Shown piece by piece: positions 8,376 to 16,988 of a DNA stretch of 64,000 nt; the stretch's first letter is position 1, and every line of letters starts with the position of its first letter. Source of the stretch: an uncultured Oscillospiraceae bacterium. GTDB lineage: Bacteria > Bacillota > Clostridia > Oscillospirales > Ruminococcaceae. The DNA lies in assembly GCA_934464775.1 (NCBI GenBank), contig CAKSKG010000004.1, positions 86,998 through 150,997 on the forward strand, in the 5' to 3' direction. A model generated the notes under the pieces. That model made no database searches. It was not told the DNA's origin and saw only the letters and a list, made by a program, of their open reading frames with translations. The position numbers were made by a program, and so were the translations under genes.

Positions 8376-9692
8376 ATGAATAAGGTTAAGGTTGTAAAAT
8401 TCGGCGGCAGCTCACTGGCAGATTCCAAGCAGTTCAAAAAGGTTGCCGACATCATAAAGGCTGATCCCGAAAGACGTTTTGTTGTTGCTTCCGCACCGGG
8501 CAAGCGCTATTCCGATGATATCAAGATCACAGATATGCTTTACGGCTGCTATGACAAGGCTGCAAAGGGCGGCAATTTCGATAAGGAGTTTGACGCTATC
8601 GAGGCTCGCTTCAATTCCATTATTTCCGAGCTTGGTCTTACTCTTTCTCTTGAGGACGAATTCAACAACATCAAGGACGCATTTGCTCACAGAGCAGGAC
8701 GTGACTATGCCGCAAGCCGCGGTGAGTACTTGAACAGCATCGTTCTTGCAAATTATCTCGGATATGAATTCATTGACCCCGCAGGATATATTTTCTTTGA
8801 TGAGTCAGGCTCTTTTGATCTTGACAAGACTCTCGATGCCCTCAAGCCCAAGCTTGAAACAGTATCAAATGCCGTAATTCCCGGCTTCTACGGCGCAATG
8901 CCCAATGATACTATCAAGACATTCTCCAGAGGCGGCTCCGATGTTACAGGCTCTATCGTTGCACGTGCTGCCGATGCTGCTATCTATGAAAACTGGACCG
9001 ATGTAAGCGGCTTCCTTATCTGCGACCCCAGAATAGTTGACAGCCCCAAGCCTATCACAACAATAACATACCGTGAGCTTCGTGAGCTTGCATACATGGG
9101 CGCAACAGTTCTTCATGAGGACGCTATCTTCCCCGTAAGAGCGGTAGGTATCCCCATAAACATCAGAAATACAAATCACCCCGAGGACGCAGGCACAATG
9201 ATCGTTTCCGAGACAGCCGAGTCCAGCAAGTATACTATTACAGGTATTGCAGGCAAGAAGGGCTTCTCCGTTATCCAGATCGAAAAGGATATGATGAACA
9301 GCGAAAAGGGCTTCGGCAGAAATGTTCTCCGTGCTCTTGAAAAGAACAACGTATGCTTCGAGCATATGCCTTCGGGTATCGACACAATGAGCGTTGTTGT
9401 TTCAACAGATTCCCTCGTTGGCAAGGAAAAGGCTGTTCTTGATGAGATCAACTTCCGTGTTCACCCCGATAAAATGGAGATCGAGAACAATCTCGCACTT
9501 ATCGCTGTTGTTGGCCGCGGAATGAGAAAGGCAAGAGGTACGGCAGGCAGACTTTTCTCCGCACTTGCCGAGGCAAGAGTTAACGTTAAGATGATCGACC
9601 AGGGTTCTTCCGAGCTTAACATAATCATCGGCGTTGAGGAAGAGGACTTCGCAACTGCAACAAAGGCAATTTACGATACTTTCGTAAAGTAA
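8376..9692 (+). CDS. lysC: Aspartate kinase
   Basis: A 438-residue monofunctional aspartokinase (aspartate to aspartyl phosphate, first step to lysine, threonine, methionine and diaminopimelate). It starts MNKVKVVKFGGSSLAD, the N-terminal KFGGSS nucleotide/aspartate-binding motif, with AGGGGAG upstream. The kinase domain covers about residues 1-290, with FSRGGSDVTGS as the substrate loop. Two ACT domains follow (about 300-438), ending in DQGSSELNIIIGV, the usual second ACT strand, so lysine or threonine feedback is likely. It has its own promoter (8286-8314) and terminator. No partner pathway genes are adjacent. The symbol is by function; it could also be named ask or thrA-like. Confidence 0.95.
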   Translation: MNKVKVVKFGGSSLADSKQFKKVADIIKADPERRFVVASAPGKRYSDDIKITDMLYGCYDKAAKGGNFDKEFDAIEARFNSIISELGLTLSLEDEFNNIKDAFAHRAGRDYAASRGEYLNSIVLANYLGYEFIDPAGYIFFDESGSFDLDKTLDALKPKLETVSNAVIPGFYGAMPNDTIKTFSRGGSDVTGSIVARAADAAIYENWTDVSGFLICDPRIVDSPKPITTITYRELRELAYMGATVLHEDAIFPVRAVGIPINIRNTNHPEDAGTMIVSETAESSKYTITGIAGKKGFSVIQIEKDMMNSEKGFGRNVLRALEKNNVCFEHMPSGIDTMSVVVSTDSLVGKEKAVLDEINFRVHPDKMEIENNLALIAVVGRGMRKARGTAGRLFSALAEARVNVKMIDQGSSELNIIIGVEEEDFATATKAIYDTFVK

Positions 9693-9707
9693 TATTTCGG
9701 ATATAAT

Positions 9708-9749
9708 AAAACAGGCTGCATTTCATAATTGGAATGCAGCCTGTTTTTT
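9708..9749. terminator. Bidirectional terminator between lysC and the GGDEF gene
   Basis: Hairpin AACAGGCTGCATT / AATGCAGCCTGTT with T residues after it on the plus strand and A residues before it. It serves both convergent genes. Confidence 0.85.
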
Positions 9750-9767
9750 ATGTTTTGTAAAATTGTT

Positions 9768-11846
9768 TCAGTCAAGTCGCTGGGATTTGTATTCAACTCG
9801 TTCCTGACCGTCAAATATCGTAAATCCGTTCTTTCCGCCCGATTTTGTCACATACATTGCAATGTCCGCATTGGAATAAAGCTCCGCAAAGCTTTCTCCG
9901 TGGACGGGATAAAGTGCAACGCCGATACTGCATGATATCGTGATGCAGCCGTCCTTGCAGGGATAATCCTTTTTGATAGATTTATTTATCCGTGAGCATA
10001 TGGAACGTACAGCCTCAATGTCGGGAACATTCGTCATGAATACCATAAATTCGTCTCCGCCGATGCGGCCGAGAATATCTCCCGAGCGGAATATGGATCG
10101 GAGCTTTGATGATACTTCTTTCAGCGCTTCATCGCCCACATGATGTCCCAGCTTGTCGTTTACCGACTTGAAGTTGTCGATGTCGATAAGCGCCATTGCC
10201 TGAACAGTGCCGTTGCCGTCGGCAGGACGTGATGAGATATAAGATGTAATGTGATTCTCGGTGGAAATCTTGTTAAGGAAGCCTGTGAGTGCGTCTGTTT
10301 CGGCTTCATTTTTCAGCAGCATAACATCGTTTATGTTGCGCACCTTGCCGATGATCTTTACGGGAACGCCGCCGTCGCTGACAGCTGTTCCCTCGAATAC
10401 CACCCACACGCTTTTCTTTTCACGGTGCTTGATGTAGGACTGGCATATCTGGACAGGCTCGTCATACTGTCCGCTGAAAAACATTGCCGCCTTTTGCTTT
10501 ACCACGGCATTGTTGTCTGCGGAGCTTGAAAGCTTGTTAAGAAATCCACTCAGGCGTATCTGCTGTGTTTTTGGCACACTTTCATCAAAGAATGAGCCGT
10601 ATGTGATAAGCATATCTGTCTGGATATCATATTCAAAAACAACATCAGAGGAGCTTTCAAGTGCGGTCTGATAAAGTCTGCGCTCACGCTCCGATTTGAG
10701 ATTCATCTCACGGAGCTGCTTCACCATTTCCGAGTTTCGTTTCAGAAGATCGTTGAAGCTTTTTCCCAGCAGCTCTATTTCATAATATCCCTTCGGTTCA
10801 AAAAGACTGTCCGCTTCAAGCTCCTTGTCAGGCTCGATATTGAAGTTTATCTTTCTGATCTTTTCGGTGTAATCGGAGATAGGCGCCGAAAGCACTCCTG
10901 CCATTATGGTCATTATAAGAATGATAACAAGCAGCATTGCTGCATAAATAATGACGGTCTGACCTGCATTGTGCTGTACAAGATCGGTTATGGTGCTGTA
11001 AGGACTGAGAACGTATACATTCCAATCCGTGCCGTCGATGCCCGAATAGCTGCCGATCATTTTTCTGTCTTTCAGCCTGAATGTATAAAGTGAACCGATA
11101 GTCTCGCCGACGGTCAGCCGCATTGCCGATACCGTGTTCATAACGTCCTCTGTGTCGGTGCTGTATATTATGATATCGTCATTTCCCGTGATAAGCACTG
11201 TATTGCTGCTTTTGGCTGATGTGTCGGACACTATCTGTCCGATAGAGCGAATGTCGATATTTACGCCGATAGCGCCTATCACCTCACCGCTGTTGGGACT
11301 TTTTACTGCTCCAGCAACGGTAATAACAGTCTTTCCGTCGGCAGGATTTTCATACGGATCGGTAACGCAGACGGTTTTTCTGCCTTTGTATAGTGGCTGA
11401 TAGTACGGCATATTTTTTACATTGAAATCGGCGGCGCCGCTCCAGCCCGAAGCCGAATTTGAAAAAATAATATCGGGCTTGTCAAAGGAAGCGATGAATC
11501 CGTCGTTTATAATGCTGCGGTATTCTGAAACGGCACTGTCCAGCTCACCGATAGCGTAGCTGTAATATTCGTTTGAATCTATATTGTCGCGGTCGGTAAC
11601 AGTTACGAGAAAATCATTGAGAGTTATGCTTTCCGCACGCTGGGTCACAAGATTCTGAAACGATTTTATTTCATAATTCACCTGACTGCATACCAGCTCG
11701 GAAGCGGCGCTCTGACCGCTTGCCGCAAGCGAGGTAACTGTATTTGAAACCGAATGCATACCGATTATCCCTGCGGTAATAAGGGTAATTGTAAGCGGCA
11801 GCAGAGTCAGTATAATAAGCTTTTTGCGCATTGTAAGGCTTTTCAT
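9768..11846 (-). CDS. Membrane diguanylate cyclase, Cache-PAS-GGDEF
   Basis: A 692-residue sensor enzyme making cyclic di-GMP from two GTP. It has an N-terminal membrane helix (about residues 9-30), an extracellular Cache-type sensor (about 40-290) and a second helix (about 300-322). A HAMP-like linker, a PAS-like segment (about 385-510) and a GGDEF domain (about 525-680) follow. The active-site motif is an intact GGDEF at 596-600. The inhibitory I-site RSGD stands five residues before it, so product feedback is expected. No EAL domain is attached. A consensus promoter is at 11928-11956. The ligand of the Cache domain cannot be told from the sequence. Confidence 0.93.
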   Translation of the reverse strand: MKSLTMRKKLIILTLLPLTITLITAGIIGMHSVSNTVTSLAASGQSAASELVCSQVNYEIKSFQNLVTQRAESITLNDFLVTVTDRDNIDSNEYYSYAIGELDSAVSEYRSIINDGFIASFDKPDIIFSNSASGWSGAADFNVKNMPYYQPLYKGRKTVCVTDPYENPADGKTVITVAGAVKSPNSGEVIGAIGVNIDIRSIGQIVSDTSAKSSNTVLITGNDDIIIYSTDTEDVMNTVSAMRLTVGETIGSLYTFRLKDRKMIGSYSGIDGTDWNVYVLSPYSTITDLVQHNAGQTVIIYAAMLLVIILIMTIMAGVLSAPISDYTEKIRKINFNIEPDKELEADSLFEPKGYYEIELLGKSFNDLLKRNSEMVKQLREMNLKSERERRLYQTALESSSDVVFEYDIQTDMLITYGSFFDESVPKTQQIRLSGFLNKLSSSADNNAVVKQKAAMFFSGQYDEPVQICQSYIKHREKKSVWVVFEGTAVSDGGVPVKIIGKVRNINDVMLLKNEAETDALTGFLNKISTENHITSYISSRPADGNGTVQAMALIDIDNFKSVNDKLGHHVGDEALKEVSSKLRSIFRSGDILGRIGGDEFMVFMTNVPDIEAVRSICSRINKSIKKDYPCKDGCITISCSIGVALYPVHGESFAELYSNADIAMYVTKSGGKNGFTIFDGQERVEYKSQRLD

Positions 11847-11927
11847 TTTTTTAGGTCATCCTTCTGTATCGGCAGCATTGGAAAACGTTTGAAAACTGCC
11901 AAATACTTTTTATCATATCCACATACA

Positions 11928-11956
11928 ATTATACAATATCAACTAAAATGTGTCAA
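11928..11956 (-). promoter_or_regulatory. Consensus promoter of the GGDEF gene
   Basis: Minus strand: TTGACA (11956-11951), 17 bases, TATAAT (11933-11928). A perfect sigma-A match about 80 bases before the start. Confidence 0.8.
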
Positions 11957-11988
11957 TGTAAAAATCTGATATAATATCAACACACAAT

Positions 11989-13224
11989 TTAATTTTCTGC
12001 ATTTTCCGAGGTATTTTCCTCTTCATCGGGTTCGGAATATCTGCACACAAAAATGCCGCTCTGTACGCCGATGCTGCCCTCAAGGGTATAATCAGCGGTT
12101 ATGGAAACCGAAGTCTCGGAATAGTTTTCGGTTATCTTTCTGTCGATCACGGCGATGTCACCGCCGCTCAGAAAATTATTTTCGTAGCGCATGAGCTTTT
12201 CATCGAGGATTTTCCTTGCCTGCTCCGGGGTGTATTCAGCCGTTTCAATGGTGTATGGAGTGATATTGTATTCGGTTATCCATACGGGCAGGGTAAGACC
12301 CAGAAATGTAAAATATTTTCTTCCGTCGGAAAATTCATAGCGCTGCGGCAGCGGCTGATTTTGAGGAAGAGGGATATCCGAGCCGAAAGCGGTGAGATAT
12401 CTGTTTGAAAAGCTGTCGCCGTATACGGTTATATCATCTGTCAGCGGCTGTGTAAAGGTCACTCTGTCATAGTATTTTCCCTTTATATCGCCCAGTGCGT
12501 GAACGTAATATGCCCCCTCAAACTGCTTTGCCACAACGCCGCTTATCAGCAGCTCACCCTTGCGGACGGTATCGCCTTTCATCGGAATAAGCATTCCTCG
12601 GTGTACGGTCACGGAGGTTATCTGTGCGTCCCTTGCGGCAATAATATTGCAGGGCTGATTGTTCGGCACCATTTCGGGCGGAAGATCCGCTTCCATTACT
12701 TCTGCCATGACACGGCAGCCCGTTCGTTTTATCCCTACCCACGCCAGCTTGTCGGAAGAGGTCAGCACCTGCTTTTCGGCACGTCGGAGATCGACCGAGG
12801 GCAGAAAAGCGCCGTAATCAATGCCGCTCTGCTCCAGCAGGGTCATTATCTCGCTGTTACTTACAGTTTCATTCCCCGTTATCTCGATCCTCATGACGAT
12901 ATTTGAAAGATAGAAAACCATAAGCGCTGAAACTGCCGCTCCGATGACAAAACCGAATCTGTGCCGATATTTTTCAAGATGATAAAATAATCCTCGCTTC
13001 CGTGTTATCACAGCTTCCATGCCCAGCTCCTCGGCAGCTTTCAGCACATAAGGCAGGCAGCGGTGCGTTGCGTCGAGATAGACCGTGCCGTTGTCCGAAG
13101 TCAGACCGCTGAATTTTATTTTTTTCATCAGTCTGTCCGCAAGCAGCGGAGCCTTGTCCGTTCCGTCGGGAGAATGTATTTCAAGGGAGACAACACCCGA
13201 TATAAGGTCATAGAAATCATTCAT
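11989..13224 (-). CDS. yqfD: Sporulation protein YqfD
   Basis: A 411-residue protein of the YqfD family. I chose the ATG at 13224 (MNDFYDLISG) over one six codons earlier because AAAGGAG sits eight bases before it, inside the longer version. The N-terminal ~85 residues are soluble, one membrane helix lies at about 88-108 (FGFVIGAAVSALMVFYLSN), and a large domain follows with MRIEITGNETVSNSEI, a FtsQ/POTRA-like strand pattern. A sigma-E-like promoter precedes it. In Bacillus yqfC and yqfD are adjacent and co-directional in the sigma-E regulon; here yqfC lies 136 bases away on the other strand. The C-terminal tail is Glu/Asn-rich. The role in spore formation is known only at the level of expression and phenotype in related bacteria. 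Confidence 0.9.
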   Translation of the reverse strand: MNDFYDLISGVVSLEIHSPDGTDKAPLLADRLMKKIKFSGLTSDNGTVYLDATHRCLPYVLKAAEELGMEAVITRKRGLFYHLEKYRHRFGFVIGAAVSALMVFYLSNIVMRIEITGNETVSNSEIMTLLEQSGIDYGAFLPSVDLRRAEKQVLTSSDKLAWVGIKRTGCRVMAEVMEADLPPEMVPNNQPCNIIAARDAQITSVTVHRGMLIPMKGDTVRKGELLISGVVAKQFEGAYYVHALGDIKGKYYDRVTFTQPLTDDITVYGDSFSNRYLTAFGSDIPLPQNQPLPQRYEFSDGRKYFTFLGLTLPVWITEYNITPYTIETAEYTPEQARKILDEKLMRYENNFLSGGDIAVIDRKITENYSETSVSITADYTLEGSIGVQSGIFVCRYSEPDEEENTSENAEN

Positions 13225-13249
13225 TTGCCCAGCTCCTTTCATTTTTATA

Positions 13250-13278
13250 TGTATATGCCGCAGGACAGGATAATATAT
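13250..13278 (-). promoter_or_regulatory. Possible sigma-E promoter of yqfD
   Basis: Minus strand: ATATATT (13278-13272), 14 bases, CATATACA (13257-13250). It resembles the mother-cell sigma-E pattern (ATATT, about 14, CATACA-type) with mismatches. The predicted start falls just before the ribosome site of the chosen yqfD ATG. Confidence 0.4.
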
Positions 13279-13360
13279 TTATTAAAGGCAGACATCACCG
13301 CATGAAAAATATGCACAGGCGGCGTTCGGTATTGCCGTATATTGTGTTATGGAGGAGCAT

Positions 13361-13633
13361 ATGGGATTTCCCGAAAAAGCATCAGAGGCGGCAAGGCGTG
13401 CTTTGTACATACAGACACGCATTTCGATAGACAGCCTTGGAAATACTCAGATAGACAGCTGCCGCAGGATACTGGAGTATAACGATATTTATATAAAGCT
13501 GCGGACAGTTGACCTTATCGTGGAGTTGTGGGGCTGCGGTCTGAAAATATCCTGCGTTGGAGCGGACTGCGTTGTGATCGAGGGCAGGATATCCACGCTT
13601 GAAATGACCCGTGCCGTATCAAAAATAAAATGA
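13361..13633 (+). CDS. yqfC: Sporulation protein YqfC
   Basis: A 90-residue YabP/YqfC-family protein. The ATG at 13361 is preferred over that at 13349: the GGAGGAG that would serve as ribosome site lies within the first codons of the longer version. Family features are RISIDSLGNTQIDSCRRILEY followed by alternating strands (LRTVDLIVELWG...GRISTLEM). It overlaps or abuts the next gene (ylbJ-like), with which it is probably co-transcribed. YqfC and YqfD belong to the mother-cell (sigma-E) programme in Bacillus; the divergent arrangement here is unlike that order. Confidence 0.88.
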   Translation: MGFPEKASEAARRALYIQTRISIDSLGNTQIDSCRRILEYNDIYIKLRTVDLIVELWGCGLKISCVGADCVVIEGRISTLEMTRAVSKIK

Positions 13634-13647
13634 AAAGGGGAGCGATG

Positions 13648-14739
13648 ATGAAAAGATCAGGCGGAAAATATGCGGCTTCGGCGCTTGTGATCACGGCGGC
13701 AGTGCTTCTGGTGGTATATCCCAAGGGAACTGCGGACGCAGTTCGGGTCGGGCTTATGAACTGTCTCAATGTGATAATCCCGTCGCTGTTTGCGATGATA
13801 GTCATATCAAGGATATTCATTTCAAGCGGACTTTATAAGCTTGCCGGCAGACCGTTCGGACTTATCGCACGGTATATTTTCAGGATCCCCGAGCCGATGT
13901 TTCCCGTGTTTCTCATAAGCATGGCGGCAGGCTATCCTGTAGGAGCATCGCTTATCTCCGAGGCATACAAAGAGGGCGGCATTGAAAAGGAAGATGCCGA
14001 AAGGCTCATGTGCTGGTGCTTCGGCGCAGGGCCTGCATTCATATTTTCGGCGGTGGGACAGGGTGTTTTCGGAAGTGCGCACTGCGGAGCTGCCATATTC
14101 GTTTCATGCATCGGAGCAAATATCCTGCTGGGGATAATCCTTTCATTCGGACGGGAAATACCCGAAAAATATTCGTACAAAAATAATACGAAGCCCGAAT
14201 TTTCGGCGCAGCTGCTTATGGATTCAATATGCGGCGGAGGAACTGCCGTGCTTAAAATGTGCGCAGTGGTTTTGTTCATGTCGGCGCTGATATCGCTGCC
14301 CGAATCGCTGGGGATAACGGTGCCTGCGGCGGTTAAGATAGGAAAGCTTACGGGCAGTGACCCTTATATAGTTTATACTGCAATGCGCTCGCTGGCGGAG
14401 ATAACCAATCTCACACGGGAGCATTTCGGAGGTGTTTCGTATCTTCCGCTGGCGTCTGCGCTGGTCTCATTCGGAGGACTGTCGGTTTTCATGCAGATTA
14501 AAAGCGTATGCGGAGAGCTGAAAACGGGAAAAATGATGCTTGCAAGGGCCGCCGCCGCAATAATGTCCTATTTCATCTGCGGAAAATTGTTTGGGGTAAT
14601 GTACAGCGAAGCCTGCGTTTCGGTAATGGCTCACTCGGAAACGGTTCGTCATAATAACCCAATCAGCACTGTATTTTTGTTGATAATGACGATTTTGCTG
14701 TTATCTGAAAAAAGTGTTTCCAAATTGAAAAAAATGTGA
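13648..14739 (+). CDS. ylbJ: Sporulation integral membrane protein, YlbJ-like
   Basis: A 363-residue polytopic membrane protein with about eight hydrophobic segments. The start at 13648 follows GGGGAG by five bases; an ATG at 13645 and one overlapping the yqfC stop at 13630 are alternatives. Features shared with YlbJ / nucleoside-recognition (Gate) proteins are LNVIIPSLFAMIV near the N-terminus, AAGYPVGASLISEAYKEGGI and CFGAGPAFIFSAVGQGVFGS. YlbJ in Bacillus is a sigma-E gene needed for normal spores. Placement directly after yqfC supports a sporulation role here. The substrate, if it transports one, is unknown. Confidence 0.75.
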   Translation: MKRSGGKYAASALVITAAVLLVVYPKGTADAVRVGLMNCLNVIIPSLFAMIVISRIFISSGLYKLAGRPFGLIARYIFRIPEPMFPVFLISMAAGYPVGASLISEAYKEGGIEKEDAERLMCWCFGAGPAFIFSAVGQGVFGSAHCGAAIFVSCIGANILLGIILSFGREIPEKYSYKNNTKPEFSAQLLMDSICGGGTAVLKMCAVVLFMSALISLPESLGITVPAAVKIGKLTGSDPYIVYTAMRSLAEITNLTREHFGGVSYLPLASALVSFGGLSVFMQIKSVCGELKTGKMMLARAAAAIMSYFICGKLFGVMYSEACVSVMAHSETVRHNNPISTVFLLIMTILLLSEKSVSKLKKM

Positions 14740-14745
14740 TATAAT
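14717..14745 (+). promoter_or_regulatory. Promoter for the small Cys gene
   Basis: TTTCCA (14717-14722), 17 bases, TATAAT (14740-14745), overlapping the end of the ylbJ-like gene. It predicts a leader of about 120 bases before 14871. Confidence 0.5.
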
Positions 14746-14870
14746 ATTATCAGCGCAAATGGCGGAGCACTGTCATAACTGTCGGAAAATGCATCATTAT
14801 ACGATCAACTCCGATATGTTCAATGCGAATAATGCCTTTGCATTATTGATAAAAGAAAGGAAATGTTTTT

Positions 14871-15080
14871 ATGGCAAAGAAAAAATATTTCGGAAATGAT
14901 ATTCAGCCTCAATGTCAGTACTGCACATATGGAGTAAGAGCCAAGGACGGCGGCAAGGTGCTTTGTGAGAAGCGCGGACTTGTAAACGGCGACGCTTCAT
15001 GTCCTAAATTTTCCTATTCGCCTCTGAAGAGAATACCCGTCAAGCAGCTCAATATCCCCGGCAATTTTGACGAGGAATAA
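14871..15080 (+). CDS. Small four-cysteine protein
   Basis: A 69-residue basic protein with AGGA nine bases before the ATG. It contains CQYC, then single Cys residues in VLCEKRG and ASCPKFSY, spaced as for one zinc or iron-sulfur site. It has no signal peptide or membrane helix. It is followed 29 bases later by the U32-like gene on the same strand, which suggests a joint transcript. I do not recognise a named family. Confidence 0.7.
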   Translation: MAKKKYFGNDIQPQCQYCTYGVRAKDGGKVLCEKRGLVNGDASCPKFSYSPLKRIPVKQLNIPGNFDEE

Positions 15081-15109
15081 TATACATAAAATAATCTGGA
15101 GAAATCATA

Positions 15110-16045
15110 ATGAGTTTAAAAGCCAAATTCCATATTCCCGGAATATGGACGCATTATAATCTTAATACCCACTATATTGACCTTTTACAGAGCGAGCCCG
15201 AGCTTTTCAGGGACGAAGTTGAGGTGGCTTCCGTATACGGTACTATCCCTCCCGCACTTTGGAACGGCGGACGTTCAATAAGAGGAATCGTAAGCCCTGA
15301 TACCTGCAAAAAGGTCATCGACAGCTACAACGAAAGAAAAATACCCGTAAGATTTACTTTTACAAATCCTATGCTGGAAGAACGTCATCTTAAAGACAAG
15401 TTCTGCAATATGCTTTGCCAGATGGCTGAAAATGATATGAACGAGATCATTATCTTTTCTCCCATGCTTGAGGAATATATCAGAAAGACTTATCCTAAGT
15501 TTACTTATACATCTTCCACCTGCAAGCAGATCGAGGATCCCGACAAGCTTGTTGAAGAGCTGAACAAGGATTACAGACTGGTGGTTCTTGACTATAACTG
15601 GAACAATCAGTTTGATTTTCTTGAAACTCTTCCTCATAAGGAAAAGTGTGAGTTCCTGCTCAATGCGATCTGTATTTCCCACTGCAAGCTCAGAAAGTAT
15701 CATTATCAGTATCTGGGCAAGCAGCAGATAATAACAAATGAAATTCTTCCCATTGCGGGAATGGGTGCTTTCGGAATAGTTCCTCAGGGCGAAAAGGCGT
15801 TCCAGTGTCCTTACAATACTTCGCTGAAAAACGGCATGAACGAAAAGACCTATATTTCATGTGATGCCGTTTACAATAAGTATCTTCCCATGGGATTCAG
15901 CAATTTCAAGATCGAGGGAAGAACATATTCCGACGAGGATATGCTCAATGAGTATATCAAATATATGGTTAAGCCCGAATGTGCCGAAGAGGTCAGAAGC
16001 AGGCTGATACAGTATACACAGCCCAACCAGCAGGTTGAGGTCTGA
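15110..16045 (+). CDS. U32-peptidase-like TIM-barrel protein
   Basis: A 311-residue soluble protein with GGAG eight bases before the ATG. The clearest family mark is FSNFKIEGR near residue 265, close to the (F/L)KIEGR signature of U32 family proteins. Cys residues in CPYNTSL, YISCDAV and CISHCKLR are arranged like those of U32 relatives that bind an iron-sulfur cluster. U32 proteins include collagenase-like proteases and RNA or ubiquinone hydroxylation enzymes (RlhA, UbiU/V), so a specific reaction cannot be named. The small four-Cys gene upstream may be its partner. Closed by the terminator at 16083-16114. Confidence 0.5.
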   Translation: MSLKAKFHIPGIWTHYNLNTHYIDLLQSEPELFRDEVEVASVYGTIPPALWNGGRSIRGIVSPDTCKKVIDSYNERKIPVRFTFTNPMLEERHLKDKFCNMLCQMAENDMNEIIIFSPMLEEYIRKTYPKFTYTSSTCKQIEDPDKLVEELNKDYRLVVLDYNWNNQFDFLETLPHKEKCEFLLNAICISHCKLRKYHYQYLGKQQIITNEILPIAGMGAFGIVPQGEKAFQCPYNTSLKNGMNEKTYISCDAVYNKYLPMGFSNFKIEGRTYSDEDMLNEYIKYMVKPECAEEVRSRLIQYTQPNQQVEV

Positions 16046-16082
16046 TACGAAAAGATCAAAGAAGCGCTGTTCGGTGCTTTTT

Positions 16083-16114
16083 AAGGACTGTTTCTTTTGG
16101 GGACAGTCCTTTTT
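16083..16114 (+). terminator. Terminator after the U32-like gene
   Basis: Stem AAGGACTGT / ACAGTCCTT (16083-16091 with 16103-16111) followed by T residues. Confidence 0.8.
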
Positions 16115-16151
16115 GTTTATATCAAAAATCATTTGAAAGGAATGCAGAGTT

Positions 16152-16988
16152 ATGTCAGAAAGATACAAGAGAATCGAAAAGTGTTTGGAGTGTTTTAAGA
16201 AGAAAATTGATTTTCAGCCGAAGATAGCGCTTATCCTCGGTTCGGGACTGGGGGATTATGCCGACGGTATCGACATCAGAGCTACACTCGATTATTCGGA
16301 GATAGAGGGATTTCCGATTTCTACGGTTCAGGGACACAAGGGAAGATTCGTTTTCGGATATGTTGAGAATGTACCTGTTGTGATAATGCAGGGCAGAATA
16401 CACTATTATGAAGGATATCCCATGGAGGACGTTGTACTGCCGACACGCCTTATGAAGCTCATGGGAGCAGAGGTGCTGTTCGTTACAAATGCGGCAGGCG
16501 GAGTAAATTACAGCTTTGAATGCGGAGATTTCATGCTGATAAACGATCAGATCTGCATGGCGCCCTCTCCGCTTATCGGTGAAAACATCGACGAGCTTGG
16601 CGTCCGTTTCCCCGACATGAGCGAGATCTACAACAAAAAGCTCCGTGAAGTTGTGAAAAAGACCGCACGAAACCTTGATATTCCTCTTCGTGAGGGAGTT
16701 TATATCCAGCTGACAGGCCCTAACTATGAGTCTCCATCGGAGGTAAGAATGGTGCGCATCATGGGTGCCGATGCAGTGGGAATGTCCACTGCCTGCGAGG
16801 CGATAGCCGCAAATCACGCAGGAATGAAAGTCGTTGGCATTTCCTGCATATCAAACCTTGCCTGCGGAGTTTCAAACAAGCCCCTTACCCATGCCGAGGT
16901 TCAGGAAACTGCCGACAGAGTAGCTCCGCTGTTCAAGAAGCTTGTTACCGCTTCCGTAAAGAATATTGCCGAGGAGCTTGGTCTGTAA
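16152..16988 (+). CDS. punA: Purine nucleoside phosphorylase
   Basis: A 278-residue trimeric-type (PNP-I) phosphorylase that splits inosine or guanosine with phosphate to the free base and ribose 1-phosphate. Motifs in order are ILGSGLGDYA (phosphate loop), MQGRIHYYEGYPM, VTNAAGGVN, TGPNYESPSE, VGMSTACEA and ISNLACG. Length is typical. The deaminase gene starts at the base after its stop, so the two are surely co-transcribed and form a salvage pair: deaminated purine nucleosides made by one are split by the other. Confidence 0.93.
   Translation: MSERYKRIEKCLECFKKKIDFQPKIALILGSGLGDYADGIDIRATLDYSEIEGFPISTVQGHKGRFVFGYVENVPVVIMQGRIHYYEGYPMEDVVLPTRLMKLMGAEVLFVTNAAGGVNYSFECGDFMLINDQICMAPSPLIGENIDELGVRFPDMSEIYNKKLREVVKKTARNLDIPLREGVYIQLTGPNYESPSEVRMVRIMGADAVGMSTACEAIAANHAGMKVVGISCISNLACGVSNKPLTHAEVQETADRVAPLFKKLVTASVKNIAEELGL

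Noticed and set aside
13301..13348. Sigma-E promoter for yqfC on the plus strand
   Set aside because: A GTATATTG near 13337 could be a -10, but no matching -35 stands 13-15 bases upstream.
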